Shown here piece by piece: positions 33,785 through 43,606 of a stretch of 64,000 bases of DNA. The DNA is from Sutcliffiella horikoshii (GTDB lineage Bacteria > Bacillota > Bacilli > Bacillales > Bacillaceae_I), in assembly GCA_001636495.1 (NCBI GenBank), contig KV440964.1, forward strand, positions 2,744,666-2,808,665, in the 5' to 3' direction. Below the pieces are notes generated by a model that was not told the origin of the DNA, made no database searches, and saw only the letters and a program-made list of their open reading frames with translations. Numbering within the stretch: the stretch's first letter is position 1; each line of letters begins with the position of its first letter. Position numbers and translations under genes: made by a program.

Positions 33785-34476
33785 CTTCCTTTTATCCCTT
33801 CCGAAATCTCCTTTTCGTTAATGGATGTGACCATTCCAAGTAAAGTATTGAGATCTTCAATTATATAATCGGCATCCACTTCGTCCCAATATGAATCTTC
33901 TTTCCATACGGTAGTCATTCCCACAGATTTAGACGCTTTAATATCATTCTCGGGATGGTCCCCAACAAAAAGGCATTCCTCCGTCGAGACTTGAAGCAAT
34001 TGAGCAGATCTTAAAAAGATTTCAGGATTGGGCTTCTTTATTCCTTCACGCTCAGATATTAATATAGATTGGAAAAAGGATTCAATTCCCAATGCTTTTA
34101 TATTGTTCATTTGAAAAGCCTCAAAACCGTTTGTTATCATCCCTAAAGAAAGGTTGTCTTTAGCAAGTTTAATAAGTGTTTCTTCTACCTTGTCAAAAGG
34201 GGTACAGTGATATTGAAAGTGATGGATATAATCATCCAAAAGTTCATTCCAGGTCAGTGCCTTTATCATAAATTCTTTAGCAAGCTCTCGATAAACTATA
34301 TCCTTCCAAACATACCCCCGTGCATCCAACTCAATGAATCTATCCATATAATTATCTTTTGGAATGTGTCCAAGAGCTTCCTTGCACCTTTCATACTGAT
34401 CATCTATACATTTTTTCACCGATACATCCCTATCCAAAAGGGTTCCATCGAGGTCAAATATAACAGCCCTAATCAA
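33781..34476 (-). CDS. HAD-family hydrolase
   Basis: 231 residues. Motif I is VIFDLDGTLLDRDVS near the N-terminus, motif II GMITNGFEAF, motif III KKPNPEIF, and motif IV FVGDHPENDIKASKS. It belongs to the phosphatase group with a helical cap (YjjG/Gph-like). The substrate is not deducible. The open frame extends to 34506; the TTG at 34476, which overlaps the stop of the GDSL gene as TTGATTAG, is the best start. GGGAG lies 9 nt upstream. Confidence 0.85.
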   Translation of the reverse strand: MIRAVIFDLDGTLLDRDVSVKKCIDDQYERCKEALGHIPKDNYMDRFIELDARGYVWKDIVYRELAKEFMIKALTWNELLDDYIHHFQYHCTPFDKVEETLIKLAKDNLSLGMITNGFEAFQMNNIKALGIESFFQSILISEREGIKKPNPEIFLRSAQLLQVSTEECLFVGDHPENDIKASKSVGMTTVWKEDSYWDEVDADYIIEDLNTLLGMVTSINEKEISEGIKGR

Positions 34477-35056
34477 GCTGCCTTTCTCCCTTAGAATCAA
34501 TCTCATGTATTTTTTCCGTAATTAGCTTTGACAAAACGTCATATCCCGCTTCACCAAAATGCAGACCATCATTCAATATACCAACTAACAGCTCTTCATA
34601 ATTTGGTTTGGAATATAGATGAGTATAAAAATCTAAAAAGTGGCTGCCAGTTTCTTCTGCAACATGTCTAACCACATCTGCATATTTGGCCAGTTCGCTA
34701 TTTTTCCTATTTGGTAGTAGGTTCTCATCCACTGGTGGCGGGGTTATAAGTAATGTTTTGTCCGGTCCGATTAGACGAGTAATCTTTAACATATTCTCTT
34801 TATAAGTATTAAGCGCCACTTTTTTATGTGCAGCAGCATCATTTGAGCCAAAGAGAACCGTTACTAGATCAGGTCTGGAGGCCAATACATCCTTTTCAAT
34901 CCTAGCTAGCGCATCTTTTGTTGTGTGTCCTGAGACACCTGCATTTAAGACCTTGTAGGAAGGGAGTTGCAAGGTTAGTTTTTCAGTAAGACGAGGGTTG
35001 TCTTTTCCTTCATGCCTTGCAGTCAGACTATCTCCGAAACATACGAGAGTTTTCAT
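34469..35056 (-). CDS. SGNH/GDSL-family esterase
   Basis: 195 residues. Block I is LVCFGDSLTARHEG with the catalytic Ser, block III LFGSNDAAAH (the G-x-N-D), and block V NDGLHFGEAGYD with Asp/His. It is cytoplasmic by lack of a signal peptide. TTG at 35083 is in frame, but the ATG at 35056 gives the usual start and has AAAAGGTGG about 11 nt before it. It is the first of the four-gene group GDSL, HAD, DUF2785, GNAT. Confidence 0.82.
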   Translation of the reverse strand: MKTLVCFGDSLTARHEGKDNPRLTEKLTLQLPSYKVLNAGVSGHTTKDALARIEKDVLASRPDLVTVLFGSNDAAAHKKVALNTYKENMLKITRLIGPDKTLLITPPPVDENLLPNRKNSELAKYADVVRHVAEETGSHFLDFYTHLYSKPNYEELLVGILNDGLHFGEAGYDVLSKLITEKIHEIDSKGERQLD

Positions 35057-35155
35057 ACGTATGGATACCACCTTTTTATTCAAAAAATTTAATTAATCTA
35101 TATGTTTTATCTTACCATAAAATAGAAATCTTGAGTTTTAGCCAAATAAAAGAAA

Positions 35156-35191
35156 AAAGCACCCATCTTCAAAAGATAATGGATGCTTAGT
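35156..35191 (-). terminator. Terminator of the RND transporter gene
   Basis: On the minus strand GCATCCAT pairs with ATGGGTGC (one G-U), followed by TTTTTTC. Confidence 0.75.
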
Positions 35192-35195
35192 TTTT

Positions 35196-38100
35196 CTAAC
35201 CAGCTTTTTTAGATGGTGATATTTGTTTTGTCCCTTTGTTCTTATTTCGCTTAAACACTCTACGTAATCCCACTCCTAGATCATGAAACAGCATATAGAC
35301 AGAAGGAATTAGTACCAGAGTTATTAGTGTCGAAAACAACAATCCAGCTATGACTACAGTGGCCAAAGGCGCCTGATAGTTACTCGCTGCACCAGTAGAA
35401 ATGGCAAGTGGTAGCATCCCTCCAACAGTAGTCAATGTAGTCATAAATATTGGACGGATACGGTTCATACCCGCTTCCACCATCGCTTCTCCAACCCCGT
35501 ACTCGGCTGCTCTCAACTGTTTCGCACGGTCAATTAGAAGAATGGCATTGTTTAAAACGATACCAATCAACATGATGACACCCATTCCTGACATGATACT
35601 CAGTTCACGCTGTGTCAACAACAATCCTAAAATCACACCAGTAAACGTCATCGGTATAATGGTCATGACAATAATCGGATGAATCAAATGATTGAACTGT
35701 ACCGCCATTACGACGTACACCAGGAAAATGGCAATCGCCAAAATGACCAGCATATCCTGTATGGCTTCTTGTTGCTGCTCAAGACTGCCGCCAACTGAGA
35801 CAGTGTATCCATCCGGAGTTTCAAATGAGTCAATCACTTCCTGTACGTCCCTATTAACAGAACCTAAATCGCGATTCTCGATATTGGCAAGAACCTTTAC
35901 GACCCTCTCTCCATCTTTATGGTCGATTTGCCCTGGCGCCTTCACTTGCTCAAAGCTTACATAATTGGATAGTTTATTAGGACCTTCCTGAGTGGTAACT
36001 TCAAGGTTGAGAAGATCGGTTTTCTTTGTGATTACTTCATCAGGAGCAATCAGGATAGGTGTACCGGCTTCATCCTGCAAAGCTCCAATTGGTATGGAAG
36101 AAGTAAGGCTATTCAATTCTCCCAAAACCTGTAACGGAGTGATTCCATCCTTCTTCATCTCTGTCTCATCCAACACGATCAATTCTTCATCCATCATGGC
36201 ACCAAGGGAAGTGGTCGTACCAATGATGCCAGTGACACCGTTTAATTCTTTCACCAAATCAGAAGAAAGGGACGTAAGGCCATCGAGGTCCTCTCCGCTT
36301 ATTTCAACCTGAACTGGATAGCTTGCCCCTGCGCTCATAACCGAGGTAACATCCACAACTGGATAATCTTCCTTTAAATCAAGTAAGCCTGCAAGAATCC
36401 GCTCGTTTACTTCTTTTTGCTCTAAGGTCGCTTCCTCTTCCGGCGTCATATTAATGAGCACAAACATGAACTCAATCTGATCCAGTACAAAGCCTTCTTC
36501 CACATCCGGAATATCGACAAGCTTGGAGTGAATCGCTTCTGCAATGTCATTTTTCTGTGCAGGTGTCACTCCTTTATCTAATGAAACCATTATTTCTGAG
36601 TAACGATTATACATATCAGGCATAATGGTCATCGGAACCCTTGTGACTAAAGCCAAAGAACCGACAAACATTAGGATGAACAGAAAGATAACGCCATAAC
36701 GTCTGCGTTTTTTACCAGTCAGCCATTGTATGAAGAGACCATAGGAAAGAATAATCTTGCTGTCTCTTTTTTGCTTCTGTTTTTTCGAAAGCATCAAGAA
36801 ACTTTCTGATAGGGATGGAATCAGTGTAAAGGATACCACCACGGAACTAACCAGTGTCACAATGACCACAACGGATAAGATAATCATGAACTTCCCTGCT
36901 TCCCCACCTAACAAGCCGATAGGCAGAAACACAACAATGGTAGTTAACATGGAGGCGAAGACCGCAGAGGCTACTTCCTTCACCCCAACTAAAACGGCTT
37001 CCCTATTCTTCAGTCCCTGTTCTTTTTTCCGATATATGGACTCTAGAATTACAATGGATGCATCCACCATCATTCCAATTCCAAGACCTAATGCAATCAG
37101 GCTCAACATGTTGATGCTGTATCCCAGTATCCACATGCTTGCAAAGGTTAGTAGAATTGATAAAGGGATGGAGATACCAATGATGATGGTTGCTCTCACA
37201 TTGCGTAGGAATAAGAACAGTACAATGATGGCTAATAATCCTCCAATCAAAATGTTACTGGACACTCCATCCACTGCTTCACTAACATAGTCGGCTTGAG
37301 CGACTATCTCTTCAAATGCAAAACCTTCAACAAGTCCTTCTTCCCTTATTTTTTCTACTTCCGCACGTACTGCCTCGGCCATTTCAATTTGTGTCACTTC
37401 TGATACACGACCGATCTGGACCATCACCACATCCTGGCTTCCGTCCTTCCAAACACCTGATGCCGTATCACGAACTTGAAGTTTTACATCAGCAAGCTCC
37501 CCAAGTTCTTTCACCCCAGACATTGTAGAAATCAGAATTTCTTCCATATCCTTCACGTCCACTAAAGAAGTATTCCACCTTAACGTTGGCTCGTTCGCTT
37601 CTTCCGTCAATTCCCCAAAAGAAGTAATCAAATTGGACTGCTGAATGGTTTGGATGATCTGTTGTGAGTCCACACCAGATTCAGCAAGTTGGTTACTCTT
37701 TAATTGAACGATAACCTCGTTCTCTTCTAATCCATCAAACTTCACATCTCTTACTTCCGGTAATGCCTCAAGCCTAGGCTCCACCACATTTTTAGCAAAT
37801 GCCGTAATATCCTCCATGCTGCCATTGGAAATATCCATGTAGAACTCGTATTCCTGACTCGTGGTCATTTGGAAGCTATTAATATATTGAACTCCAGGAA
37901 TCTTGGAGGAGAGTGGTGCTACTGCTGATTCTATATTCTTATGTACTTCATCCCCTCTTCCCTCCTCGATCATGACAGTAATCGATGACTTTCCGGTATA
38001 GGTGGCCGAAGAGTGCGAATCCACACCATCCATCCCGCTCAAAATCTGCTCTATCGGTTTCGTAATTTTCTCTTCTACATCCAAAACAGGCATTTGACCA

Positions 38101-38252
38101 GCATCCACCTGCACGATGGTCATATCAAATGAAATCGGCGGCAACAATTCCTGGTCCAATTTGTTCAGCGAATAGAGACCGATCATAAATACAAATACGA
38201 CCAGCAGTCCAACAGCAATCTTTCTTTTTAGAATAAACTCCATCATCGACAT
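35196..38252 (-). CDS. RND-family efflux transporter, SwrC/AcrB-like
   Basis: About 1018 residues with the twelve-helix RND plan. TM1 is near residues 12-28, followed by a large porter domain. TM2-6 (about 335-490) contains LGIGMMVDASIVILESIYRK with the proton-relay acidic residue. A second porter domain and the last helices follow, with GIVLNNAILLIDRAKQLRAA. The closest B. subtilis relative is SwrC, a surfactin and detergent pump. No membrane-fusion partner gene is adjacent. The ATG at 38252 has GGGGAG 8 nt upstream and is preferred over 38270. Confidence 0.88.
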   Translation of the reverse strand: MSMMEFILKRKIAVGLLVVFVFMIGLYSLNKLDQELLPPISFDMTIVQVDAGQMPVLDVEEKITKPIEQILSGMDGVDSHSSATYTGKSSITVMIEEGRGDEVHKNIESAVAPLSSKIPGVQYINSFQMTTSQEYEFYMDISNGSMEDITAFAKNVVEPRLEALPEVRDVKFDGLEENEVIVQLKSNQLAESGVDSQQIIQTIQQSNLITSFGELTEEANEPTLRWNTSLVDVKDMEEILISTMSGVKELGELADVKLQVRDTASGVWKDGSQDVVMVQIGRVSEVTQIEMAEAVRAEVEKIREEGLVEGFAFEEIVAQADYVSEAVDGVSSNILIGGLLAIIVLFLFLRNVRATIIIGISIPLSILLTFASMWILGYSINMLSLIALGLGIGMMVDASIVILESIYRKKEQGLKNREAVLVGVKEVASAVFASMLTTIVVFLPIGLLGGEAGKFMIILSVVVIVTLVSSVVVSFTLIPSLSESFLMLSKKQKQKRDSKIILSYGLFIQWLTGKKRRRYGVIFLFILMFVGSLALVTRVPMTIMPDMYNRYSEIMVSLDKGVTPAQKNDIAEAIHSKLVDIPDVEEGFVLDQIEFMFVLINMTPEEEATLEQKEVNERILAGLLDLKEDYPVVDVTSVMSAGASYPVQVEISGEDLDGLTSLSSDLVKELNGVTGIIGTTTSLGAMMDEELIVLDETEMKKDGITPLQVLGELNSLTSSIPIGALQDEAGTPILIAPDEVITKKTDLLNLEVTTQEGPNKLSNYVSFEQVKAPGQIDHKDGERVVKVLANIENRDLGSVNRDVQEVIDSFETPDGYTVSVGGSLEQQQEAIQDMLVILAIAIFLVYVVMAVQFNHLIHPIIVMTIIPMTFTGVILGLLLTQRELSIMSGMGVIMLIGIVLNNAILLIDRAKQLRAAEYGVGEAMVEAGMNRIRPIFMTTLTTVGGMLPLAISTGAASNYQAPLATVVIAGLLFSTLITLVLIPSVYMLFHDLGVGLRRVFKRNKNKGTKQISPSKKAG

Positions 38253-38435
38253 CCAATGTTCTCCCCTCAATTTTAAAAAAATAAGAATTAATTTCCATCT
38301 CCCAAAATTGATTATATGCGCTAACAGGGTAAATAAAAAGTGATTTTTGGAAAATACTTCTTGAGACGTATAGGCATGTAAGACTGTGGTTCCTATCTAA
38401 CTAAACCATTACTCCTTTCCAAAGAAAAATGAAAA

Positions 38436-38476
38436 GAGCCGAACCAGTTAGTTCGACTCCGTCTATTGGGGCTATA
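38436..38476 (-). terminator. Terminator of the S9 peptidase gene
   Basis: On the minus strand GAGTCGAAC pairs with GTTCGGCTC (one G-U) and CTTTTCATTTTTC follows. Confidence 0.7.
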
Positions 38477-38480
38477 ATAT

Positions 38481-40259
38481 CTACTTATGTTTTTCAAGAA
38501 AGTTTAATATCGCTTTAAAAACTTTTATTTCATTTTCCTTTTTGGAGAAACCGTGACCTTCATCTTCGAGGACAAGGTACTCCACGTCTCTCCCTTTTTC
38601 TTTAAGGGCTTCCACAATCTGATCGGATTCCTTTTTCACCACACGAGGATCATTGGCACCTTGGATAATCAGCATCGGTTTTGTCATCGTATCTAGGTAT
38701 GTGATAGGTGAATCAGTCGTCAGCCTTTCCTTATCTTCCACAGGATCCCCTACCCATTGCTTCATCACCGGTTTCCAGTGATCCGGTACGGAATCGATGA
38801 ACGAGAACAGGTTACTCACACCGAATATATCGATGATCGCTTTAAAATATTCAGGATGACGCCCGTGAAGCAGCAAGGCCATATAACCGCCATAGCTTCC
38901 TCCCATCAGGAAGATCTTATCTCTGTCCGCATATCCTTTTTCGATCAGCCATTCAAGACCGTGAATATTATCGAGACGTGGCCCCTGACCCCAATCTCCT
39001 TCCACCATCTTCATGTACGCTAATCCGTAGTTCGAGGAACCTCGGAAGTTAGGGGCAAATATGCTATACCCCCTATTCACAAGAAATTGGAAATAAGAAC
39101 GGAAAAATTTGCGTTCGGATGCTTGAGGTCCACCGTGTGGCCATAACACCACATGACCGTTCGAAACTTCTTCTTTTGCCTTGAAGAAAAGTGCTTCTAT
39201 TTCCAGACCATCAAATGAAGGGTAGCTAAGAATCTTGGGTTCTGAAAGATCCTCATTCCCTACGGCAGGTACGCGGTTATTGGTTAAAGCCACCCAGCTG
39301 TCTCCTTCTATTTTATAAATATTGGAAGGCTTGGAAGCTGTTTTTCCCAATAGAAAGACAGATCCACTTTTCCCAATCACCAATTTATCAATAATGGAAA
39401 CAGGAATATCCATCTCGTTCCACTCTTTTTTCTCCAAGCAAAAAGTATAAAGCTTATCCTCCACCCCTTTAGATGAAACGAGATACAGCTGATTTCCTTT
39501 TTTGTCTAGATATATGTTTCCTAGATGCATATCATTATCGGAAACCTTGGTGAACGTTTTTGTCACCACATCAAAGTGTGCTAGATAACCATTGTCTTCC
39601 CCATAATCAGTTACAAGGTAAATGGAAGTGGAATCGGTAAAAAGTGCACTGTCAACGGTGTGCTGCTTCTCTGTTTCAGGAGTCAAACGAGTAGCTTCCC
39701 CATTTTGTATCAAATAGGCCAACGTATGTGTATTGGCAAACTGTTTAAGTGTGATGAAACTCTCCTCATCTCCAGATACATCAATCAAATAGGTGGACGC
39801 ATCCTCTCCCTCTACCAACAAGCGCTCTTCCTCTGTCTCAAGGTCATAGCAATAGCAGTTCAAATAGGTTTTGTTCCCCTTGGTACTAGTATAGTAAATC
39901 CTCTTTCCATCTTTCGAGAATTTCGGGAACATATGGCGGTGCTCCTCATCCACCCTCACATCCTCCAATTCACCCCCGCGGTTGGGAAGTGCATAGAGCT
40001 GGGTAAGTTCATTCCCGTCGTGATCAAAACTAGCCAATATGTATTTTCCGTTCGGATCGAATTTCAGACCATGGCAGCTCTGATTGTTAAATGTAAGTGG
40101 ATATGGATATTGGTTTGGAAGATCCATCGCCCAGACGTTGTAGTGTCCAGTCAGATTTGTACTATAAACCAACTGTTTTTCATCTGGACTTAAGGTGAAA
40201 TCCTCAATATTAAAGACTTTAAAGAATTGTTCTACTTCAGGCTTTTTGAAAGAAAGCAA
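38481..40259 (-). CDS. S9-family prolyl oligopeptidase-like serine peptidase
   Basis: 592 residues. The N-terminal two-thirds is a WD/beta-propeller-like domain (repeats such as SPDEKQLVYSTNLTGHYNVW). The C-terminal alpha/beta hydrolase has the nucleophile elbow FLMGGSYGGYMALLL. Asp is in IIQGANDPRVV and His in LEDEGHGFSKKENE, completing the triad. It cleaves short peptides in the cytoplasm, or acts as an acylaminoacyl-peptidase-like enzyme. TTG start with GAGGGGGA 6 nt upstream. It is monocistronic with its own terminator. Confidence 0.88.
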   Translation of the reverse strand: MLSFKKPEVEQFFKVFNIEDFTLSPDEKQLVYSTNLTGHYNVWAMDLPNQYPYPLTFNNQSCHGLKFDPNGKYILASFDHDGNELTQLYALPNRGGELEDVRVDEEHRHMFPKFSKDGKRIYYTSTKGNKTYLNCYCYDLETEEERLLVEGEDASTYLIDVSGDEESFITLKQFANTHTLAYLIQNGEATRLTPETEKQHTVDSALFTDSTSIYLVTDYGEDNGYLAHFDVVTKTFTKVSDNDMHLGNIYLDKKGNQLYLVSSKGVEDKLYTFCLEKKEWNEMDIPVSIIDKLVIGKSGSVFLLGKTASKPSNIYKIEGDSWVALTNNRVPAVGNEDLSEPKILSYPSFDGLEIEALFFKAKEEVSNGHVVLWPHGGPQASERKFFRSYFQFLVNRGYSIFAPNFRGSSNYGLAYMKMVEGDWGQGPRLDNIHGLEWLIEKGYADRDKIFLMGGSYGGYMALLLHGRHPEYFKAIIDIFGVSNLFSFIDSVPDHWKPVMKQWVGDPVEDKERLTTDSPITYLDTMTKPMLIIQGANDPRVVKKESDQIVEALKEKGRDVEYLVLEDEGHGFSKKENEIKVFKAILNFLEKHK

Positions 40260-40416
40260 GTTGTTTCCCCCTCTTCATTATGTATATCACCTAACTATTT
40301 CGAGAAGCAAAACAAAAATCCCTTTATTTTTTGAACATTCGACATATTTCGGCGAAATTCGCGAAAGCTATGTATTATCTTGGAAGAGTAAATATATAAA
40401 TAAGGGGTCTATTACC

Positions 40417-41607
40417 ATGAACACGAGATCAAAGTATTTATTTCCTATTATTATCCTATTAGCTTTGGCTACGATTTTTTCTGTGCTTACCATCAAACAT
40501 TTTGAGGGTTTTATGACCGGCGAGGAACACGAGGAGTTCACAGCAACGGACATTAAACACCATAAGTCAAAGCAACTCATAAAAACGGAAAAAGCTTTCC
40601 AAACGGAAGCAACTATCTCCGCTGTAGGGGATCTGCTTATCCACAGTACAGTCTATAATGCAGCCAAAACCGGAGAAAATTCGTACAACTTTAACCCCAT
40701 GCTTGAACGGGTGAAGTCCTACCTTCAAGAAACCGATATTTCCATCGCCAATCAAGAAACCATCATTGGGGGAACAGAAATCGGGTTATCCAACTATCCA
40801 AGCTTCAACAGTCCCTTTGAAGTTGCCGATGCACTTCAGGAAGCTGGTGTAGACATCGTCAGTATCGCCAACAACCATACATTGGACCGTGGCGAAAAGG
40901 CAATCATGAATGCCATCAACCACTATGAGACAATCGGGATGGAATATGTAGGTGGATATAAGAGCGAGGAGGATAAAGCCAGATTACGTACCATATCCAA
41001 AAATGGTATTGAATTCTCTTTCTTGTCCTATACATATGGAACCAACGGCATTCCGATTCCGGAAGGAAAAGAGTTCTTTGTAAACCTGATTGATCGTGAA
41101 GCGATAAAGAGAGATGTGGAGGAAGCCAAGCAAAACTCTGATGTAGTGGTGGTTGCCATGCACTGGGGAGTAGAATATATTCTATACCCGAACACGGAAC
41201 AGGAAGAACTCGCAGACTTTTTGGCCGAAATAGGCGTCGATATCGTTATCGGTCATCACCCCCATGTATTACAGCCGATGAAATTCATGGAAAGACCCGA
41301 TGGAGGGAAAATGTTTGTTGTCTACTCTTTAGGGAATTTCCTGTCTGGACAAAAGGATGACTATAAAGATATCGGTGGCATCCTGCAACTGCATGTATCG
41401 AAATTCGTGGATGGTAAGGAGAAAAAAATCGACATTAAAGTGGATAACTTCATTCCTACTTATGTTTCACAGGTTGATCCGACCAGATACCATGTTGTCC
41501 CATTAAAGGATGCTGCTTCGTTTGGATATTCACAGGCAGCAGCTAAAAACGAAGAAATGATGAACCATATGTATCAATGGTTAGAGGAAGAGGAATTAAA
41601 TAACTAA
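40417..41607 (+). CDS. CapA/YwtB-like metallophosphatase-fold protein
   Basis: About 396 residues with an N-terminal membrane anchor (KYLFPIIILLALATIFSVL). The CapA domain starts with ISAVGDLLIHSTV, and has SIANNHTLDRGEKAI, VVVAMHWGVEY and VIGHHPHVLQPM, the metal-binding motifs of the family. CapA proteins are linked to poly-gamma-glutamate synthesis, but no capB/capC genes lie here, so the role is open. The open frame extends upstream to 40195; the ATG at 40417 has AAGGGG in position. Confidence 0.83.
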   Translation: MNTRSKYLFPIIILLALATIFSVLTIKHFEGFMTGEEHEEFTATDIKHHKSKQLIKTEKAFQTEATISAVGDLLIHSTVYNAAKTGENSYNFNPMLERVKSYLQETDISIANQETIIGGTEIGLSNYPSFNSPFEVADALQEAGVDIVSIANNHTLDRGEKAIMNAINHYETIGMEYVGGYKSEEDKARLRTISKNGIEFSFLSYTYGTNGIPIPEGKEFFVNLIDREAIKRDVEEAKQNSDVVVVAMHWGVEYILYPNTEQEELADFLAEIGVDIVIGHHPHVLQPMKFMERPDGGKMFVVYSLGNFLSGQKDDYKDIGGILQLHVSKFVDGKEKKIDIKVDNFIPTYVSQVDPTRYHVVPLKDAASFGYSQAAAKNEEMMNHMYQWLEEEELNN

Positions 41608-41612
41608 TGATA

Positions 41613-41649
41613 AAAGCATCGTCCCTCAATATGGATCGATGCTTTTTCC
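41613..41649 (+). terminator. Terminator of the capA-like gene
   Basis: AAAGCATCG pairs with CGATGCTTT over 9 bp, followed by TTCC with a T-rich end. Confidence 0.75.
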
Positions 41650-41882
41650 TTTATGCTGCCTTCTCTTTACATACAACATCAGAATGGAATCCTTCTTTTT
41701 GATAAAACATATGGTAGATGGTAGAAACTCTTCATTCCCTCTAAGAGGTTTCAGTTGGTTGCATTTGTGGAATTCAGTTATAATAAAGGTTGTATATACA
41801 TATTGCGTTCAAACGAAAGCATCATTCCTTTTTTCAAAGGTAACGTAATACAATCGATGAGATATAAAAAGGAGTTGCTAAA

Positions 41883-42170
41883 GTGAATATTTCCTTGTCA
41901 GATCAAGCATTGGAATGGTATAAAAAAGAGCTGCATTTAGAAAAAGGAGACAACATCCGCTTCCATGTACGTTATGGAGGCTGCAGTACGGTGCAAAAAG
42001 GATTTTCATTAGGGATTGTAAAAGAAGAACCAGACCAGCCGGTAGCTACCATAGAAAAAGACGGCATCACATTCTTTGTGGAAGAAAAGGAAGCATGGTA
42101 TTTTGACGGGCATGATCTCCATATCAACTTTGACGAAGAATTGAACGAACCAAAATTTGATTATGAATAA
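41883..42170 (+). CDS. yneR: HesB/IscA-like protein YneR
   Basis: 95 residues. It begins MNISLSDQALEWYKKELHLE and has RFHVRYGGCSTVQKGFSLGI, the beta core of the HesB/IscA fold with only one of the usual cysteines, as in the YneR group. It is thus unlikely to be a standard iron-sulphur carrier. GTG start behind AAAAAGGAG. It is convergent with yneQ, the arrangement seen in B. subtilis. Confidence 0.82.
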   Translation: MNISLSDQALEWYKKELHLEKGDNIRFHVRYGGCSTVQKGFSLGIVKEEPDQPVATIEKDGITFFVEEKEAWYFDGHDLHINFDEELNEPKFDYE

Positions 42171-42176
42171 ACAAAA

Positions 42177-42217
42177 AGAAGAATTAGGGCAAATTTAGTC
42201 CTAATTCTTCTTTTTAT
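42177..42217. terminator. Bidirectional terminator between yneR and yneQ
   Basis: AGAAGAATTAGG pairs perfectly with CCTAATTCTTCT over 12 bp. T-runs follow on both strands. The stem overlaps the last codons of yneQ. Confidence 0.85.
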
Positions 42218-42515
42218 GTTCAAAAAAACGATCAATCTGTTCCCATTGCCCTTCCTTTTTCAAGATCTCAAACTGAGTATCCCCAATTAAATCGAAATGG
42301 GGAAATTGATCTCTGTTATGAATCCATTGTTCCTTCAAACCATATTGCTTACCCCAATTAATAAGCTTCCGTACATCACAACAGCCTGCCTTAGTAACCG
42401 TAGTAATGCCCTCAAACCGAGGATGAATCCAATAGTGTGTGATGAATGCCATTTCACCGCTTTTCACTTTATCTTTCCATTCCTGAAGTTCCTCACGCTT
42501 GATTCCAAACGCCAT
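42201..42515 (-). CDS. yneQ: Conserved protein YneQ
   Basis: 104 residues. It opens MAFGIKREELQEWKDKVKSG and has FITHYWIHPRFEGITTVTKA followed by a C-C-D motif. It is soluble and conserved at this place in Bacillus (YneQ); no function is known to me. It starts 3 bp after yneP, with GGAG upstream, so the two genes form an operon. Confidence 0.82.
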   Translation of the reverse strand: MAFGIKREELQEWKDKVKSGEMAFITHYWIHPRFEGITTVTKAGCCDVRKLINWGKQYGLKEQWIHNRDQFPHFDLIGDTQFEILKKEGQWEQIDRFFEHKKKN

Positions 42516-42518
42516 GAT

Positions 42519-42944
42519 TTATTCTCCTTGCTTTTTCGCATTTTCGTATGCAGTATGCCACTCCGGATATTTTTTGCGGATGATGATTGGTTTGAAGTTG
42601 TCCTTTTTTACACAAACATGCGAGGAACTCCCCAATAGAGCCACTTCCTCATTGGGTGTTAGTATTTTATATCCATAGACGACACGGAAACCATCATAAG
42701 TTTCAATCCAAGTATGTATGGTAGCCACTTCCCCGTAGCGAAGCGGTTTTTTATATGTAACGTTTATATCAATGACAGGTGATATGACCCCATCCTGCTC
42801 CATCTGCGCATAGGAGAACCCTAAATCCTTTATCAGCTGTGTTCGCCCAAGCTCCATCCACACGAGATAGTTTGCATGGTAGACGACTCCCATCTGATCT
42901 GTCTCTGCGTAACGAACTTCTATTTCTTTTTTAGATACTAGCAT
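42519..42944 (-). CDS. yneP: Hot-dog-fold acyl-CoA thioesterase YneP
   Basis: 141 residues. The 4-hydroxybenzoyl-CoA thioesterase signature is at the N-terminus: EVRYAETDQMGVVYHANYLV, where the Asp is the catalytic residue. The remainder gives the single hot-dog fold (DINVTYKKPLRYGEVATIHT). It hydrolyses a short or medium acyl-CoA in the cytoplasm; the substrate is unknown. GGGGGAG lies upstream of the ATG. Its place before yneQ matches B. subtilis. Confidence 0.88.
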   Translation of the reverse strand: MLVSKKEIEVRYAETDQMGVVYHANYLVWMELGRTQLIKDLGFSYAQMEQDGVISPVIDINVTYKKPLRYGEVATIHTWIETYDGFRVVYGYKILTPNEEVALLGSSSHVCVKKDNFKPIIIRKKYPEWHTAYENAKKQGE

Positions 42945-43025
42945 TACTTCTCCCCCATTTACTTGGATGTATCTAATTATGATAACACAAAAGAATATTT
43001 TTCCACATAAAAAAGCCTCTCAAAA

Positions 43026-43052
43026 AGCGGGCACAGTTTATATGCCCGCCTT
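43026..43052 (-). terminator. Terminator of sspN-tlp
   Basis: GCGGGCA at 43027-43033 pairs with TGCCCGC at 43043-43049. On the minus strand GCTTTTTGAG follows. Confidence 0.75.
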
Positions 43053-43061
43053 GTTTGAACT

Positions 43062-43304
43062 TTAATTGTTACCGTTTTCGCGATGGCTGGCTTCGTCTTT
43101 GATTTCAGCCCTGAAAGCTGCGATGCTTTCTTCACGACGATGGTTTTTTGCTTCAATGCGAGCTCTTTCCTCCGCATTGGCAAATTGCATGGAATCATGT
43201 GCTTCCTCAATATTCTCTATTGTATTCTGCACCATGCTTTGTAGTTTTTCTACATTGTCACTGCGATCATCCGGGTTTGCACGATGTTGGTTGTTTTGGT
43301 CCAT
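43062..43304 (-). CDS. tlp: Small acid-soluble spore protein Tlp
   Basis: 80 residues. The Tlp family pattern is clear: NPDDRSDNVEKLQSMVQNTI followed by ENIEEAHDSM and the charged helix RIEAKNHRREESIAAFRAEI. It is made in the forespore and stored in the core. The ATG at 43304 is preceded by GGGAGG with 9 nt spacing; the longer frame to 43370 lacks a ribosome site. It lies 92 bp after sspN on the same strand, matching the sspN-tlp operon of B. subtilis. Confidence 0.9.
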   Translation of the reverse strand: MDQNNQHRANPDDRSDNVEKLQSMVQNTIENIEEAHDSMQFANAEERARIEAKNHRREESIAAFRAEIKDEASHRENGNN

Positions 43305-43396
43305 AACAAAACGCCTCCCTTTATCGAATGAAAATTTACTACAAGTATTATTGTTTGCAACAAACGTCACATTAACACTTGAAATAGTTGGATGTA

Positions 43397-43540
43397 TTAC
43401 TCACCTTTTGTTTGGATTACTTGAGCATGTTTACCGGATGTATCTTGCATTTGTTTGCCTTTATTACCGCCAGCTTCACGTGATTTCGTACCAATATGGG
43501 TTGGTTGAAAACGTTTGCTAACTCTTTTTGGATTACTCAT
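43397..43540 (-). CDS. sspN: Small acid-soluble spore protein SspN
   Basis: 47 residues. It starts [20 protein letters not shown] and continues with [20 protein letters not shown], close to SspN of B. subtilis as I remember it. It is a minor spore-core protein, normally transcribed by sigma-G in the forespore. GGAGGG lies 5 nt before the ATG. It is below the usual length cut-off of gene finders and is followed by tlp. Confidence 0.88.
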   Translation of the reverse strand: MSNPKRVSKRFQPTHIGTKSREAGGNKGKQMQDTSGKHAQVIQTKGE

Positions 43541-43606
43541 AAAACATCCCTCCTACCTTTACTATGTCAAGGTCGAGGGATATTCATAACAAGAAATATT
43601 TGAAAG

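Noticed and set aside
35401-37290. Plus-strand ORFs of 90-177 aa within the RND gene
   Set aside because: Shadow frames; the minus-strand RND protein is intact.
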